Source: Lepisosteus oculatus
Taxonomy: Eukaryota > Chordata > Actinopteri > Semionotiformes > Lepisosteidae
Direction: 5' to 3'
DNA: 64,000 bases
Assembly (NCBI RefSeq): GCF_040954835.1
Contig: NW_027167705.1
Coordinates: forward strand, 62,001 to 126,000
The notes beneath the pieces are model-generated. The model searched no databases. It saw nothing but the letters and a program-made list of their open reading frames with translations, and was not told the DNA's origin. Every line of letters starts with the position of its first letter. The first letter of the stretch is position 1. The position numbers were made by a program, and so were the translations under genes. This document shows, piece after piece, positions 20,430-30,704 of the stretch.

Positions 20430-22335
20430 AATAAAGAGAGTCTGATTTAACAAACAACACACGCCCAACATTTGACATTGCTGTTTCTTTATTGACCAAA
20501 TGGTTTAAACAATCAAGGTCATTGATGGAAAAAGTACGTGAACCCTTATATTAAGGAGCTAGTGGAACCTCCTTTATGACAAAAACCTCAACCCCTACTT
20601 TCTGTAGCGGCTGGTCAGACCTGAGCAGCGGTTAGGAGGTATTTTGGCCTATTCCTCTATGAAAAACTGTTTCAGTCATGTATATTTTTGGGATGTCTTG
20701 CGCTGAACGGCCTGCTTCAGATCACGCCACAGTACTTCAATGGGATTGGGGTCAGGACTCTTACTTGGCCATCCCAAAATACGGAATTTCTTCTGTTTCA
20801 GCCACTCTGTTGTTGATGTACTCCTTTGTTTTTGTCATGCTGCATGACCCAGCGTCTTTCGAGTTTTAGATCACAGGCAGACACCCTGACATTCTGCTGT
20901 AGATTTTCCTGATACATCTTGGAATTCATCGGTCCCTCGATGATTGCAAGCCGCACAGCCTCCGCCATGCTTCCCAGGTGGGATGAGGTTTTGGAGTTGG
21001 TATGCAGTGTTTTGTTATCTCCAAACATAACGCTGTGCACATTTACCAACAAGTTCAACTTTTGTCACGTCTGTCCACAGAACATTGTTCCAGGAGTTGC
21101 TGTGGAACATCCATGTGGTCTTTAGCAAACTTGAGAGGGGCAGTGGTGGTTTTTTTGGGGGGGAGAGCAGTGGTTTCCTCCATGGTGACCTCGCATGATC
21201 ACCACTCCTGTTCAGATTTCTTCTTATGGTGGACTCATAAACACAGACATAAGACAAAGTCAACCACCTGTTCGCTAGATCCCATCCCCACTCAGCTAGT
21301 CAAAGATTCCCTCGAAGGACTGGCAGGACCTATAATTAGTATGATGAATGCATTGCTTGCGTCAGGCGTTGTACCTGATCAATTTAAGGTAGCGGTTGTT
21401 AGACCGCTCCTTAAGAAGTCAAATTTGGATCCACAAGTTCTTAACAACTACAGGCCTGTCTCAAAGGTCCCATTTCAATCTAAAAGTCTTGGGAGAATAG
21501 TTGTTGCCCAACGTCAATCGTATCTGGATTCAAATAATATACTTGAGAAATTTCAGTCTGGTTTCTGAAACTGCATTAACAAGAGTCGTAAATGATATTC
21601 TCTTAGCTACTGATGCGGGGAATGCAACAGTGCTTGTGCTTCTAGATCTTAGAGCTGCCTTTGACACGGTTGACCTCTCTGTTTTGTTACACAGGCTTGA
21701 GTTTGAGGTTGGCTTATCTGGAACCGTCCTTCAGTGGTTTACTTCACATTTTACTCATCGTTTTCATTATGTTCAAATATCTAATAATTGTACTGCTTCA
21801 TCAATGTCACCAGTTCAATTTGGGGTACCAGAAGATCAGTGCTGGGACCAATATTGCTCTCTCTCTCTACATGCTGCTGCTAGGTAGGATAATCCGAAAA
21901 AATAATATGAACTTTCATTCATATGCTGATTGCACTCAAATAAACATTTTGTTTACACCAAACGACAGCTCTTCTATTATCACTTTAGTTAAATGCATTA
22001 ATGAAGGAAATACTTGGATGTGTGAAAACTTTTTGTTACTCAACTCTGAGAAAACTGAGGATCTGTTGATCGGAGGCAACAATACTGATAGGACTACTAT
22101 AACTTCAGCACTTAACTCAGAGGATTTAAACATTTGCCTCAAAGAGACAGCACGTTACCTAGGCGGCATATTAGACACAAGGTTCTTAACAACTTGCATT
22201 GTTAAGTGCCTTGGGAAGCCCTTGTTGTGAAAGGCGCTATATAGAAATACATTGATTTGAACTGAATTGACAATGTAAAATGTTGTGTGTGTTGTTTGTT
22301 AAACAAGACTGTCTTTATTTATAAAAAAATAAAAG
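20430..22335 (-). mobile_element. Tc1-like DNA transposon, disrupted by L2
   Basis: The outer inverted repeats face each other: TTTAACAAACAACACAC near 20447-20463 and its diverged complement near 22275-22310. On the minus strand the region 20500-21260 encodes Tc1 transposase pieces: STIRRNLNRSGDHARSPWRK, NNVLWTDVTKVEL (first catalytic D) and KMYQENLQQNVR...RRWVMQHD (second D). Several stops and frameshifts break it. The N-terminal DNA-binding part is replaced by an L2 fragment. Confidence 0.8.
21253..22262 (+). pseudogene. L2-clade LINE reverse transcriptase fragment
   Basis: Plus-strand RT pieces occur in three frames: SLDPIPTQLVKDSLEGLAGP, VVRPLLKKSNLDPQVLNNYRPVS, LLDLRAAFDTVDLSVLLHRL (first catalytic Asp), FHSYAD near the YADD box, and WMCENFLLLNSEKTEDLL. 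The 3' end has AAAGGCGCTATATAGAAATA and a TTGAA-type tail, as in fish L2. There is no endonuclease; at least two frameshifts are present. It sits between the two Tc1 inverted repeats. Confidence 0.8.
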
Positions 22336-22344
22336 GAATTTGCT

Positions 22345-22755
22345 AGGAATGCAAACGTTAGGTTGCGCTTCTTCATGCTGCATCGTCGGCATGAGTGGAG
22401 CTTTTTAAACGTCTGTACTTACTGCGCCCCATAAGAAATCGTTTGTCCCCGTTCAAAAGCGATTGTGCGATGTCCTGCAGTGTTCGCAAAGCAAACCTTT
22501 GACAGTTTGAAAAGAGGAATTTATTCTGCTTCCTGTGCGTGCGTGCAGTAGTTACAAAGTTGAACGTCTTTACATGATCTGCTGCAGTTTTCAGTGGGAG
22601 GGCTTTGTCAGATGGCTTGGAAAAACGCACTGTGTTTCGGCTCGGGAAACATCATGAGAAGTGTCCTGCATGTTTTCTGTGTATAGCTGTCTTTTAACGC
22701 ATACAGAATTCATTCGAAATCATTGGATTCTCCAATTAACAAGGGTCCCTTAAAG
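22345..22755. repeat. U4/Gly module fragment
   Basis: Same orientation as 51185-51570 and inverted to 3500-3860. Non-coding. Confidence 0.65.
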
Positions 22756-23062
22756 GATGAGTCAAAGTAACGTCTAATCGGATTAGTTTCCTTAGAGCTG
22801 GTTCAGAGTTTGCTCAAGAGTTTACCTTTCACAGATGCGCAAAGAAGAATGTTGGGGGTGCACGCTTCAAGGTGCCTTACAGCTGTAGGGAGTGATTCGA
22901 GACGATTCGTGGCGTGTGCTCGTTCCCATATACCATACGCCCCGGGGTGCAGTGCTAGGATGACGTACAATACCGCTTGGGCACGTAACGGCGTTATATG
23001 CAAGTGCGGGACGTGAGGGTTTTCGTTTGTTCGTTTTGTTTTGCTCTGCTTTGCTTTGTTTC
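22756..23062. repeat. Third copy of the inner palindrome arm
   Basis: Matches 13500-13800 in direct order (starts GATGAGTCAAAGTAACG). It ends where LTR-like sequence begins. Confidence 0.7.
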
Positions 23063-23394
23063 ATGGTCAAGAGGCGTAAGGTAAGTCGTAATCCAGGGAG
23101 AACACTGGTGGCAAACAGTCCGAGGTGAGAGGCGAGGTCCAAAGTCGAAAAGGCAGAAGGGGAGTCCAATATCCAGAATAAACGAGGTAATGGAAAAAAC
23201 GCCAGGTAGAGCTCTCAAGGAGTAGACTCAATACCAGCGGGAAGCAGGTAAAGATGGTAAAAATAGCACTGCGTACCGCACGGTGGAGTGTGTGCAGGTG
23301 GGTTAACTCGTGCGGCGGCGTTTGTTAATAATCACCCACTGCTGGTGCTGATTAGATCGCTTAAGAGTTGGTCTTAACTGCCTGGCGGTCATGA
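23063..23394 (-). mobile_element. Diverged LTR fragment related to the chromovirus
   Basis: Aligns by eye with part of the 508-bp LTR at 24770, sharing GTTAACTCGTGCGGCGGCG and ending CGGTCATGACA. It is shorter and clearly diverged, so it is an older solo-LTR-like fossil of the same or a sister family. Confidence 0.65.
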
Positions 23395-24096
23395 CAAGCT
23401 CCTCTTTAAGCTGTGGTTTAGTTTTGCATTCATGTGTTTCTAGAGCAGTTATTTATGGGGGTGGGTGGGTCTTTCACAGAGGCTCAGGACAAATCCCCTG
23501 CATGAAAGTCTACTGTGTGCGTTCAAACAGGTCAAGAGCCAGGCAGGAGGACAATGGACAGAAGCAGCAACGAACTAAAAATAAAAGAACGAATATGAAA
23601 AAGCCACCATCTTTTTCTTTTTGACATTTTCCGACTTTCATGCAAGCCAGGACAAAGTTGCTCGTAGCTACTTGTGGATTCAAATACTCTATCGAGTGCT
23701 TTGATGAGTTTTTGCAATTTGATTGTCGTCCTGTCAGCCTGTTTCTGTTTTTTTTTCAATCTAGTGATGGAAAGTAAGAGGGAAATGATGGAGCAATCAA
23801 TAACCGCTCCGGAAAAATGGCAGAAAGAAATGGCCCGTCACTAAGGACATTTGTGAAGCAGAGGAGTGACATCACCACAAAGGCGACTTATTCTGCTGAT
23901 CGTTTTGGTGAATAATGATTGAGGCGCGTTAAGAGAAAGGTAGCTGCGTCAGCATGCTTAGGCTGCAAAGGATAAAGCAAAGGTTTACTCCATGCTGAAA
24001 AGAGAAGAAAAGAAGCACAACGTTTCGGCTGTGGAGCCTTCTGCTCCATCTTCTTTAGCGATGGTGATGATGTTTACATTGGAAAAACTGAGACAT
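23395..24096. other. Intergenic; repeat fragment near 23970-24060
   Basis: No gene recognised. The segment with CCATGCTGAAAAGAGAAG and CAACGTTTCGGCTGTGG is a dispersed repeat that recurs at 30255-30390. Confidence 0.4.
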
Positions 24097-24170
24097 GCAT
24101 ACTGGAGGGGCTTGAACCACCAACTTTTCAGTTAACAGCCAAATGTACTAACCGATTGCACCACAGAGTC
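24097..24170 (-). pseudogene. tRNA-Asn(GTT) relic
   Basis: The minus strand reads GACTCTGTGGTGCAATCGG, then loop CTGTTAA (anticodon GTT) and GTTGGTGGTTCAAGCCC, matching tRNA-Asn. The acceptor no longer pairs and the B box has a change. The 3' end is approximate. Confidence 0.7.
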
Positions 24171-24413
24171 TGACGGTCTTTTGTGCTCCCTACATTTGCA
24201 GGTTTATGGTCAAAGAAAACAATCGTTTGCGCTTCTTGTAGCCAGCAATATTTTTTCACTGACAACCAAGAAATTGATTTCATCTTTCACAAAATGTATG
24301 GATTTCTTCAAAAACAAGTTATTCCAGAAAGGAAATGAATTCTTGCATTAAACTGAACAAAGCTGTACATGTTTGTCTGAAATGATACATTTGGCACAAC
24401 AAGACACGGAGAG

Positions 24414-24484
24414 AGGCACCGCTGGTATTCAGACCCAGGATCGCCTGCTTACTAGGCAGGCACTTTAAGCCACTAGGGAGCACC
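24414..24484 (-). pseudogene. tRNA-Thr(AGT) relic
   Basis: Minus-strand Thr-like sequence with anticodon loop CTAGTAA and 3' end CAGCGGTGCCT. The 5' acceptor/D arm (GGTGCTCCCTAGTGGC) and the T loop (GGGTCTGAATA) are degenerate. Confidence 0.7.
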
Positions 24485-24769
24485 GCACTTTTACAGACAC
24501 TTGGACACATCTGCGCTCGGTGTGCACTTAACATAATCTCTGAGCCCGTTGCCTCTTTCCCGTTTAATAGCAGAACTGACGCCAAGAGAAATGATGAGAA
24601 ATGGCATTTATCGGGCACTTTTCATGTCCAAGGAGCTCAATGCCCTTGACACCTCCCCAAGGCGACGGAGCTGTGCATTCTTTGGCGACACCATTTTTTC
24701 TTTTGTTTAATTTCTATACTTATTGGTAGAATAAAAACGATATGTCATGTACTGTAAGGTAAATGTCTC

Positions 24770-25277
24770 TGTAACGCTGCTCTGTAGAGGTGAAAAGGAT
24801 CCGATGCAGATGCAGGAGTCGCAGGGAGGTAAGTAAACGTACCGAGCAAATCCAGGAGCTGAGCCGTAGTCCGAAGGCGAAGGTAAGTCGAGATCCGGTA
24901 AAGGCACTGGTGGCGAACAATCCAAAACGTGAGACAGAATCGTAGTCGAAAGGAGAGCTTCAGGGTCAAATCCAAAACAGGCAATGATAGCAAACAAACC
25001 AAAGGGCGAGACGAGATCCGAAGTCCGAAGGCAAAAGGTGCAGGCAGAATTCCAGGAAGGCAAAAGAGGGGTGAGAACGCTAGGCTGAGCAACAAGAAGA
25101 GAACTCAATACCGAGCAACGGGAATCAGGTGCGAATGGTATAAATAACCCGGCGTGCCGCACGGTAGAGCAATTGCAGGTGTGTTAACTCGTGCGGCGGC
25201 GCTTGTTAGTAGTAATCCGCTGCTGGTGCTGATTGGCTCGCTTACGTGTTGATCTCCGCTGGCTGGTGGTCGTGACA
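24770..25277 (-). repeat. 3' LTR of the chromovirus
   Basis: 508 bp, TG...CA ends, apparently identical to the LTR at 29542-30049. In element sense it carries TATA-like TTTATACC. Confidence 0.93.
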
Positions 25278-28200
25278 GTACCCCCCCCTTCACGGGCGGC
25301 TCCCGACGCCCGAGACGGCCGATTAGGATAGTCCCTGTGAAAGTCACTGATTAGTGTAGGGTCCAAAATATCCTTCTCTGGAACCCAAGATCTCTCCTCG
25401 GCACCAAAACCTTCCCAGTCGACAAAATACTGCAGGGTACCGCGGTTCCATCTGGAGTCAATGATCTTGTGGACCGTATAAGCCGGGCGCCCCTGAATGC
25501 GACGAGGAGGTGGCGGGCGATGTTGGGGAGCCGCAAGGGGCGAGCGGTAAACAGGTTTCAGGAGGGAGACATGAAATGAGGGGTGGATTCTGAGGGTAGG
25601 GGGGAGAGCAAGACGGAAGGTAACCGGGGTGATCCGGGAACGAATCCGGAAGGGACCAATATATCTAGGCCCAAGCTTTTTGGAAGGCTGATGTATAGGT
25701 AGGTTCCGTGTCGATAACCAAACAAACTGTCCTTTCCGAAAACGAGGGGCTGGTCTGCGGTGTCGGTTGGCGAATTTGGCGTGGCGCTGGGTTGACTTAA
25801 TAAGAGCTGTCCTCGCCATTTTCCAGGTCCTTCGCAGTTTGGCAATATATTGTTGCACGGACGGCACTGCCGTGAGTGGAGGTGTGACAGGGATGAGAGT
25901 GGGCTGATAACCTAAAGAACAAAGGAAGGGAGAGAGACCTGTGGAGGAGGAGGTAAGAGAATTGTGGGCATATTCTGCCCAGGGAAGTAGTGATGACCAA
26001 TCATCCTGTGAGCTGGAGGTGAAGGCTCTCAAAAAGGTCAGGAGGCTTTGATTGGTCCTTTCCACCTGACCATTGGCCTCAGGATGATAACCAGAAGTCA
26101 AAGATACATGAGTCCCTAGAGTTTGACAGAAAGCCTTCCAAAAGGCCGAGATAAATTGCGGTCCCCTGTCCGAGACAACGTCATCAGGCAAACCATGTAT
26201 CCTAAAGACCTGTTGTACAAACAAAGATGCCATTTCCTGGGCTGTGGGCAATGCTGGGAGGGGGACAAAATGGGCTGCTTTGGAAAAACGATCGGAGACC
26301 ACCATGATTACCGTATGACCCTGACTGTTAGGAAGGTCCGTAATGAAGTCAACAGCTATGTGGGACCAAGGGCGGTGTGGGATTGGAAGGGGGTGAAGGA
26401 GGCCAGCCTTCCTAGAGCGCGGAGTCTTGCTCCTGGCACAGACCGGGCAAGCCCGGACGTACTCTGCTGCATCAGATCGCATGGAAGGCCACCAAAAGTC
26501 CCTGGTGAGGAGGTCCAGAGTGCGTCTGCATCCCGGGTGGCCGGCAAACCGGGAATCATGTCCCCACTGCAAAACCGCAGAACGTAAGTTGTTCGGGACG
26601 AAAAGCTTATCCGGGGGGCAGCACAGAGGAACTGTAGTTCCGTTGAGGGCACGCCTGACCTGATCTTCAATGGAGCAATGAATCGCTGCCACGATTCTGT
26701 TAGGAGAGATGATTGGTTCAGGTGTGTCGTCCAGGTCTGGGGGGTCATGGAGCCGAGAGAGTGCATCAGCCCTCCCATTCTTCGAGCCAGGAGTGTAAGT
26801 GATAACAAAATTGAAACGAGAAAAGAAAAGTGACCAACGGGCCTGACGCGAGTTGAGGCGCTTGGCAGATTGAATATAGGACAGGTTCTTATGGTCCGTA
26901 ATAATGACAAAGGGGTGCTGAGCCCCCTCCAGCCAGTGTCTCCATTCCTCGAGGGCCAGCTTGATAGCTAGGAGTTCCCGATTGCCCACATCATAGTTAA
27001 CCTCAGCAGGAGAGAGCTTCTTGGAAAAGAAAGCACATGGATGAGGGAGGCGATCCTCTTCGAGGCGCTGGGAGAGGACTGCACCAACCCCATGGGCAGA
27101 GGCGTCAACTTCAACAATGAAAGGCCGGGAGGGATCCGGATGCCGTAGGAGAGGAGCGGAGCTGAAGAGACGTTTCAAGCGCAGGAATGCCTGGTTAGCC
27201 TCCGGATTCCATTTACCCCGACTAGGACGGTTGCGGGTCAGAGCCGTAATGGGCGCCACCACGGAGCTAAAGTTCCGGATGAATCGCCTGTAGAAGTTGG
27301 CAAAACCTAGAAAGCGTTGGATTTGCTTCAAATTACGTGGCACAGGCCAATCATTGATAGCTGCCACCTTGGCTGAGTCCATCTCGACTCCAAGAGGAGA
27401 AATAATGTAGCCCAGAAAGTGAATCTTAGAAGCATGAAAAATGCATTTCTCAAGCTTGGCGTAGAGCTGGTTGTCGATGAGTCTGGACAAGACCTCCTGG
27501 ACGTGATGGACATGTTCCTGAGGGTCGGTGGAAAAAATGAGGATGTCATCCAAGTATACCAAGACAAATTTTCCAATAATGTCCCTGAAGATGTCATTTA
27601 TGAAGGATTGGAAGACTGCCGGGGCATTAGCGAGTCCAAAAGGCATCACCTGATATTCATAGTGGCCGTGCGTGGTCATAAAGGCTGTCTTCCACTCATC
27701 CCCTTCACGGATCCTGATTAAATTATAAGCCCCTCGTAGATCTAGTTTTGAGAAAATGGAGGCTCCACGTAGGGACTCCAGAGCGGCTGGGATTAAAGGC
27801 AAGGGGTAGGGATGTTTGACTGTAATGGAGTTCAGGCCTCTGTAATCAATACACGGCCTCAAGGAGCCGTCCTTCTTCCCTATGAAGAAGAACCCAGCAC
27901 AGGCTGGGGACGAGGAGGGACGAATAAAACCAGAATTCAGGGCCTCCTTGATATAATCCTGCAGGGCTTCATTCTCCGTCTGAGTGAGCGGGTAGATCCG
28001 TCCTTTGGGTGGGAGTGCTCCTGGAAGCAAATCTATTGCACAGTCATAGGTGCGGTGAGGGGGGAGCGATAGAGCTTTCTGTTTGTCAAAGGCTTGCTTC
28101 AAATGTGCATATTGGGGGGGAATAATAGAGTGTTCTTCCAAGAGGTTTACTGAAGCAGCAACCTTAAGTGGAGGACGACAACAGTTGTCACGACAGGCCT

Positions 28201-29524
28201 GGCTCCAGGCAATGATCTCATTCTTGGCCCAGGAGATGTGGGGATCATGCTTTTTGAGCCAGGGAAGGCCCAGGATCACAGGGTAAGCAGGGGAGTCCAG
28301 GAGAAGGAGTGAAATGTCCTCCACATGAGTGGCACCAACAGTAAGGGATAGGGGAATGGTCTGCCAGGAAATACGTCCAGGAGCGATCGGTGACCCATCC
28401 AACGTTTGAATGCAGATAGGGGGTGAAAGCGGAGCAAGAGGAATATCCCACTTCTTAGCAAAAGAGGCATCCATAAAATTCCCAGCTGCCCCTGAATCCA
28501 CCAAAACCGAAAGGGGAAGGTGCGTGTCCATCCAGGAAATCTCAGCTGGGAATAAAGGCCCTGAAGAGGATTGTGAAAAAACAGCACTACTGACACTAAC
28601 AGTAGGCAGTGGGGGAGCTCGAGGTGGATGTGGGGGTCTCAAAGGACAAGTAGCGAGCAGGTGACCCGACGCAGAGCAGTACAGACACAGCCCCTCCTGA
28701 CGGCGCCTTTCCTTTTCCTCCAAGGACAGGGGTGCATGTGGCAGGGTGGGCGCCACGAGGGGAGGACCCATGGGCCGCACAGGTCTGCTTCCTGGGTGTC
28801 TCTCCGCTCTCCGCAGCCGAATGCGAGTGTCCAATTCAACTACCGCAGCGATAGCCGCCTCTAGAGACCAGGTTGGTAAGGACATGAGCACCAGGTGGTC
28901 CTTTAGATCCTCCGAGAGACCCTTAGCGAAGAGGCAAACCAAAGCTTCCGGGTTCCAGGCAGACTCCGTGGCGAGGGCTTGGAATTCAGCCACATAATCT
29001 TGCAGTGGTCTGTCGCCCTGGCGAAGAGAGGAAAGCCGAAGGCAAGTCAAATCCGGGTTGCTTTGAGAAAAACGCGCCTGGAGACGGTCAGCGAAAAGCT
29101 GAAAGTCAGAGAACAGCTGCTCTCCTCTAGCAAGCAATACTGCAGCCCAATCCAATGCTTTGCCTGTGAGCAAGGAAAGTGCGAATCCGATCCTCTGTCG
29201 AGAAGTAGAAAAACGCTCAGGCTGCAGCTGAAAAGCCAGGGAGCACTGGGCAATAAAGCCCCTGCAGCCTGCAGGATTGCCGTCATACTTCTCCGGGAGA
29301 ACAAATGGTAAAGTTGAGGGAGTGGTGGGCGGGGCCGCGGTGGTTGGAGCAGGTGTTTGAAAAAAAGGCGTTGTAGGAATCGGTGCGGGAGCCGGCGAAA
29401 CAGGGGAAGAAAAAAGCCAGGCGACTTGGTTAGTGAGCAGTTGGAGAGAAGATTGAAGCTGGGCGATGGTCTGGGATTGCTGCGGGAGAAGGGAACGAAG
29501 GGTCTGTGCGTCTGCGGGATCCAT
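25184..29524 (-). CDS. Chromovirus gag-pol polyprotein
   Basis: A single frame of about 1446 residues. Order: Gag with a CCHC knuckle (CLYCSASGHLLATC, near residue 280), aspartic protease (VDSGAAGNF), reverse transcriptase (YLDDILIF), RNase H, integrase (HHCC finger and DDE core, SDRGPQFISAFW) and a C-terminal chromodomain (YFVDWEGFGAEERSWVP). The first Met inside the internal region (29524) is preferred over an upstream Met lying within the LTR. The frame runs a short way into the 3' LTR. It appears uninterrupted. Chromodomains direct integration towards marked chromatin in known family members. Confidence 0.9.
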   Translation of the reverse strand: MDPADAQTLRSLLPQQSQTIAQLQSSLQLLTNQVAWLFSSPVSPAPAPIPTTPFFQTPAPTTAAPPTTPSTLPFVLPEKYDGNPAGCRGFIAQCSLAFQLQPERFSTSRQRIGFALSLLTGKALDWAAVLLARGEQLFSDFQLFADRLQARFSQSNPDLTCLRLSSLRQGDRPLQDYVAEFQALATESAWNPEALVCLFAKGLSEDLKDHLVLMSLPTWSLEAAIAAVVELDTRIRLRRAERHPGSRPVRPMGPPLVAPTLPHAPLSLEEKERRRQEGLCLYCSASGHLLATCPLRPPHPPRAPPLPTVSVSSAVFSQSSSGPLFPAEISWMDTHLPLSVLVDSGAAGNFMDASFAKKWDIPLAPLSPPICIQTLDGSPIAPGRISWQTIPLSLTVGATHVEDISLLLLDSPAYPVILGLPWLKKHDPHISWAKNEIIAWSQACRDNCCRPPLKVAASVNLLEEHSIIPPQYAHLKQAFDKQKALSLPPHRTYDCAIDLLPGALPPKGRIYPLTQTENEALQDYIKEALNSGFIRPSSSPACAGFFFIGKKDGSLRPCIDYRGLNSITVKHPYPLPLIPAALESLRGASIFSKLDLRGAYNLIRIREGDEWKTAFMTTHGHYEYQVMPFGLANAPAVFQSFINDIFRDIIGKFVLVYLDDILIFSTDPQEHVHHVQEVLSRLIDNQLYAKLEKCIFHASKIHFLGYIISPLGVEMDSAKVAAINDWPVPRNLKQIQRFLGFANFYRRFIRNFSSVVAPITALTRNRPSRGKWNPEANQAFLRLKRLFSSAPLLRHPDPSRPFIVEVDASAHGVGAVLSQRLEEDRLPHPCAFFSKKLSPAEVNYDVGNRELLAIKLALEEWRHWLEGAQHPFVIITDHKNLSYIQSAKRLNSRQARWSLFFSRFNFVITYTPGSKNGRADALSRLHDPPDLDDTPEPIISPNRIVAAIHCSIEDQVRRALNGTTVPLCCPPDKLFVPNNLRSAVLQWGHDSRFAGHPGCRRTLDLLTRDFWWPSMRSDAAEYVRACPVCARSKTPRSRKAGLLHPLPIPHRPWSHIAVDFITDLPNSQGHTVIMVVSDRFSKAAHFVPLPALPTAQEMASLFVQQVFRIHGLPDDVVSDRGPQFISAFWKAFCQTLGTHVSLTSGYHPEANGQVERTNQSLLTFLRAFTSSSQDDWSSLLPWAEYAHNSLTSSSTGLSPFLCSLGYQPTLIPVTPPLTAVPSVQQYIAKLRRTWKMARTALIKSTQRHAKFANRHRRPAPRFRKGQFVWLSTRNLPIHQPSKKLGPRYIGPFRIRSRITPVTFRLALPPTLRIHPSFHVSLLKPVYRSPLAAPQHRPPPPRRIQGRPAYTVHKIIDSRWNRGTLQYFVDWEGFGAEERSWVPEKDILDPTLISDFHRDYPNRPSRASGAAREGGGTVTTTSQRRSTRKRANQHQQRITTNKRRRTS

Positions 29525-29541
29525 AATCTGGCTCGGTATTC

Positions 29542-30049
29542 TGTAACGCTGCTCTGTAGAGGTGAAAAGGATCCGATGCAGATGCAGGAGTCGCAGGGAG
29601 GTAAGTAAACGTACCGAGCAAATCCAGGAGCTGAGCCGTAGTCCGAAGGCGAAGGTAAGTCGAGATCCGGTAAAGGCACTGGTGGCGAACAATCCAAAAC
29701 GTGAGACAGAATCGTAGTCGAAAGGAGAGCTTCAGGGTCAAATCCAAAACAGGCAATGATAGCAAACAAACCAAAGGGCGAGACGAGATCCGAAGTCCGA
29801 AGGCAAAAGGTGCAGGCAGAATTCCAGGAAGGCAAAAGAGGGGTGAGAACGCTAGGCTGAGCAACAAGAAGAGAACTCAATACCGAGCAACGGGAATCAG
29901 GTGCGAATGGTATAAATAACCCGGCGTGCCGCACGGTAGAGCAATTGCAGGTGTGTTAACTCGTGCGGCGGCGCTTGTTAGTAGTAATCCGCTGCTGGTG
30001 CTGATTGGCTCGCTTACGTGTTGATCTCCGCTGGCTGGTGGTCGTGACA
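29542..30049 (-). repeat. 5' LTR of the chromovirus
   Basis: Same 508-bp sequence as 24770-25277, followed by target duplication GTCTC at 30050-30054. Confidence 0.93.
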
Positions 30050-30054
30050 GTCTC

Positions 30055-30631
30055 TTTTCATGGGGAAAGCTAGCACCAGAAAATGTTGTGTTTAGAAGAA
30101 GTGATTTAACATGACACGTGACCTAATTTACCGGAGCAAAAGCTCACCCAGCAAGCCCTGCTTTACTTCTACAGGAGAGAAGTACTGTAGAGTCTGCAAG
30201 ATGTTCAGCTGGGTAGCTACGTCAGCATGCCTCGGCTGCAAAGGAACAAGTAATAGGTTTATTGCATGCTGAAAAGAGAAGAACGGAAACACAGCGTTTC
30301 AGCTGTGAGGTCTTCTCACACCTGAAGAAGCCTCACACCTGTAAAAGGCTCCATGGTTTTCTTTCTTCTCTTTTCAACATGGAATACACCTATTGTCTGC
30401 AAGATGTGACAATTTAATGGTGTTTTGGAAGAAAACCTTTTTTCTTTGAATTCAAAATCAATCGGAATTTCAGCACGACACAACACTTTTTCTGTTTTAA
30501 GGAGATGATATTTTAAACCTGATAAAAATAGTAGGAAACACAAGTTTCTTGCTGTGAAAATTTAGATGGGGAAGTGTACTACTAGTAGCAGTGTAGAGCT
30601 CTCTGTGGTGGAGTCCAAGCGCATGTTCTAT
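30055..30631. repeat. Arg-module flank with small foldback repeat
   Basis: Near 30268-30385 the segments TGCTGAAAAGAGAAGAA and TTCTTCTCTTTTCAACATGG form a short inverted repeat around a CGTTTCAGCTGTGAGG core, a copy of the repeat at 23970. The remainder is a diverged version of the flank at 17500-17700. No gene. Confidence 0.5.
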
Positions 30632-30704
30632 GGGCCAGTGGCGTAATGAATAACGCGCCTGACTTTGGATCAGAAGATTGTAGGTCTGAGTCCTGCCTGG
30701 CTCG
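30632..30704 (+). pseudogene. tRNA-Arg-derived relic with TTG anticodon
   Basis: 73 nt aligned to Arg(ACG). The acceptor GGGCCAG/CTGGCTC is intact and TTTT follows. The anticodon loop is CTTTGGA (TTG, a Gln-type anticodon) and the B box is GGTCTGAGTCC. The damaged B box suggests a pseudogene. Confidence 0.75.

Larger units (their letters stand above)
24770..30049 (-). mobile_element. Ty3/Gypsy chromovirus (LTR retrotransposon), looks whole
   Basis: A 5.28 kb element with 508-bp LTRs at 24770-25277 and 29542-30049. The termini are TG...CA and the 5-bp duplication GTCTC lies on both sides. A G-rich polypurine tract adjoins the left (3') LTR. Beside the right (5') LTR, CGAGCCAG is complementary to the 3' end of tRNA-Arg(ACG), a candidate primer site. 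One gag-pol frame fills the interior. The LTRs look identical by eye, implying very recent insertion. A V-clade, sushi-like chromovirus is the best guess. No envelope gene. Confidence 0.93.

Noticed and set aside
20430-22335. An intact transposase gene in the Tc1 element
   Set aside because: The N-terminal part is missing and the remainder is split over several frames.
29047-29934. Overlapping 295-residue frame antiparallel or offset to the chromovirus
   Set aside because: A shadow of the LTR and gag region in another frame; no domain support.
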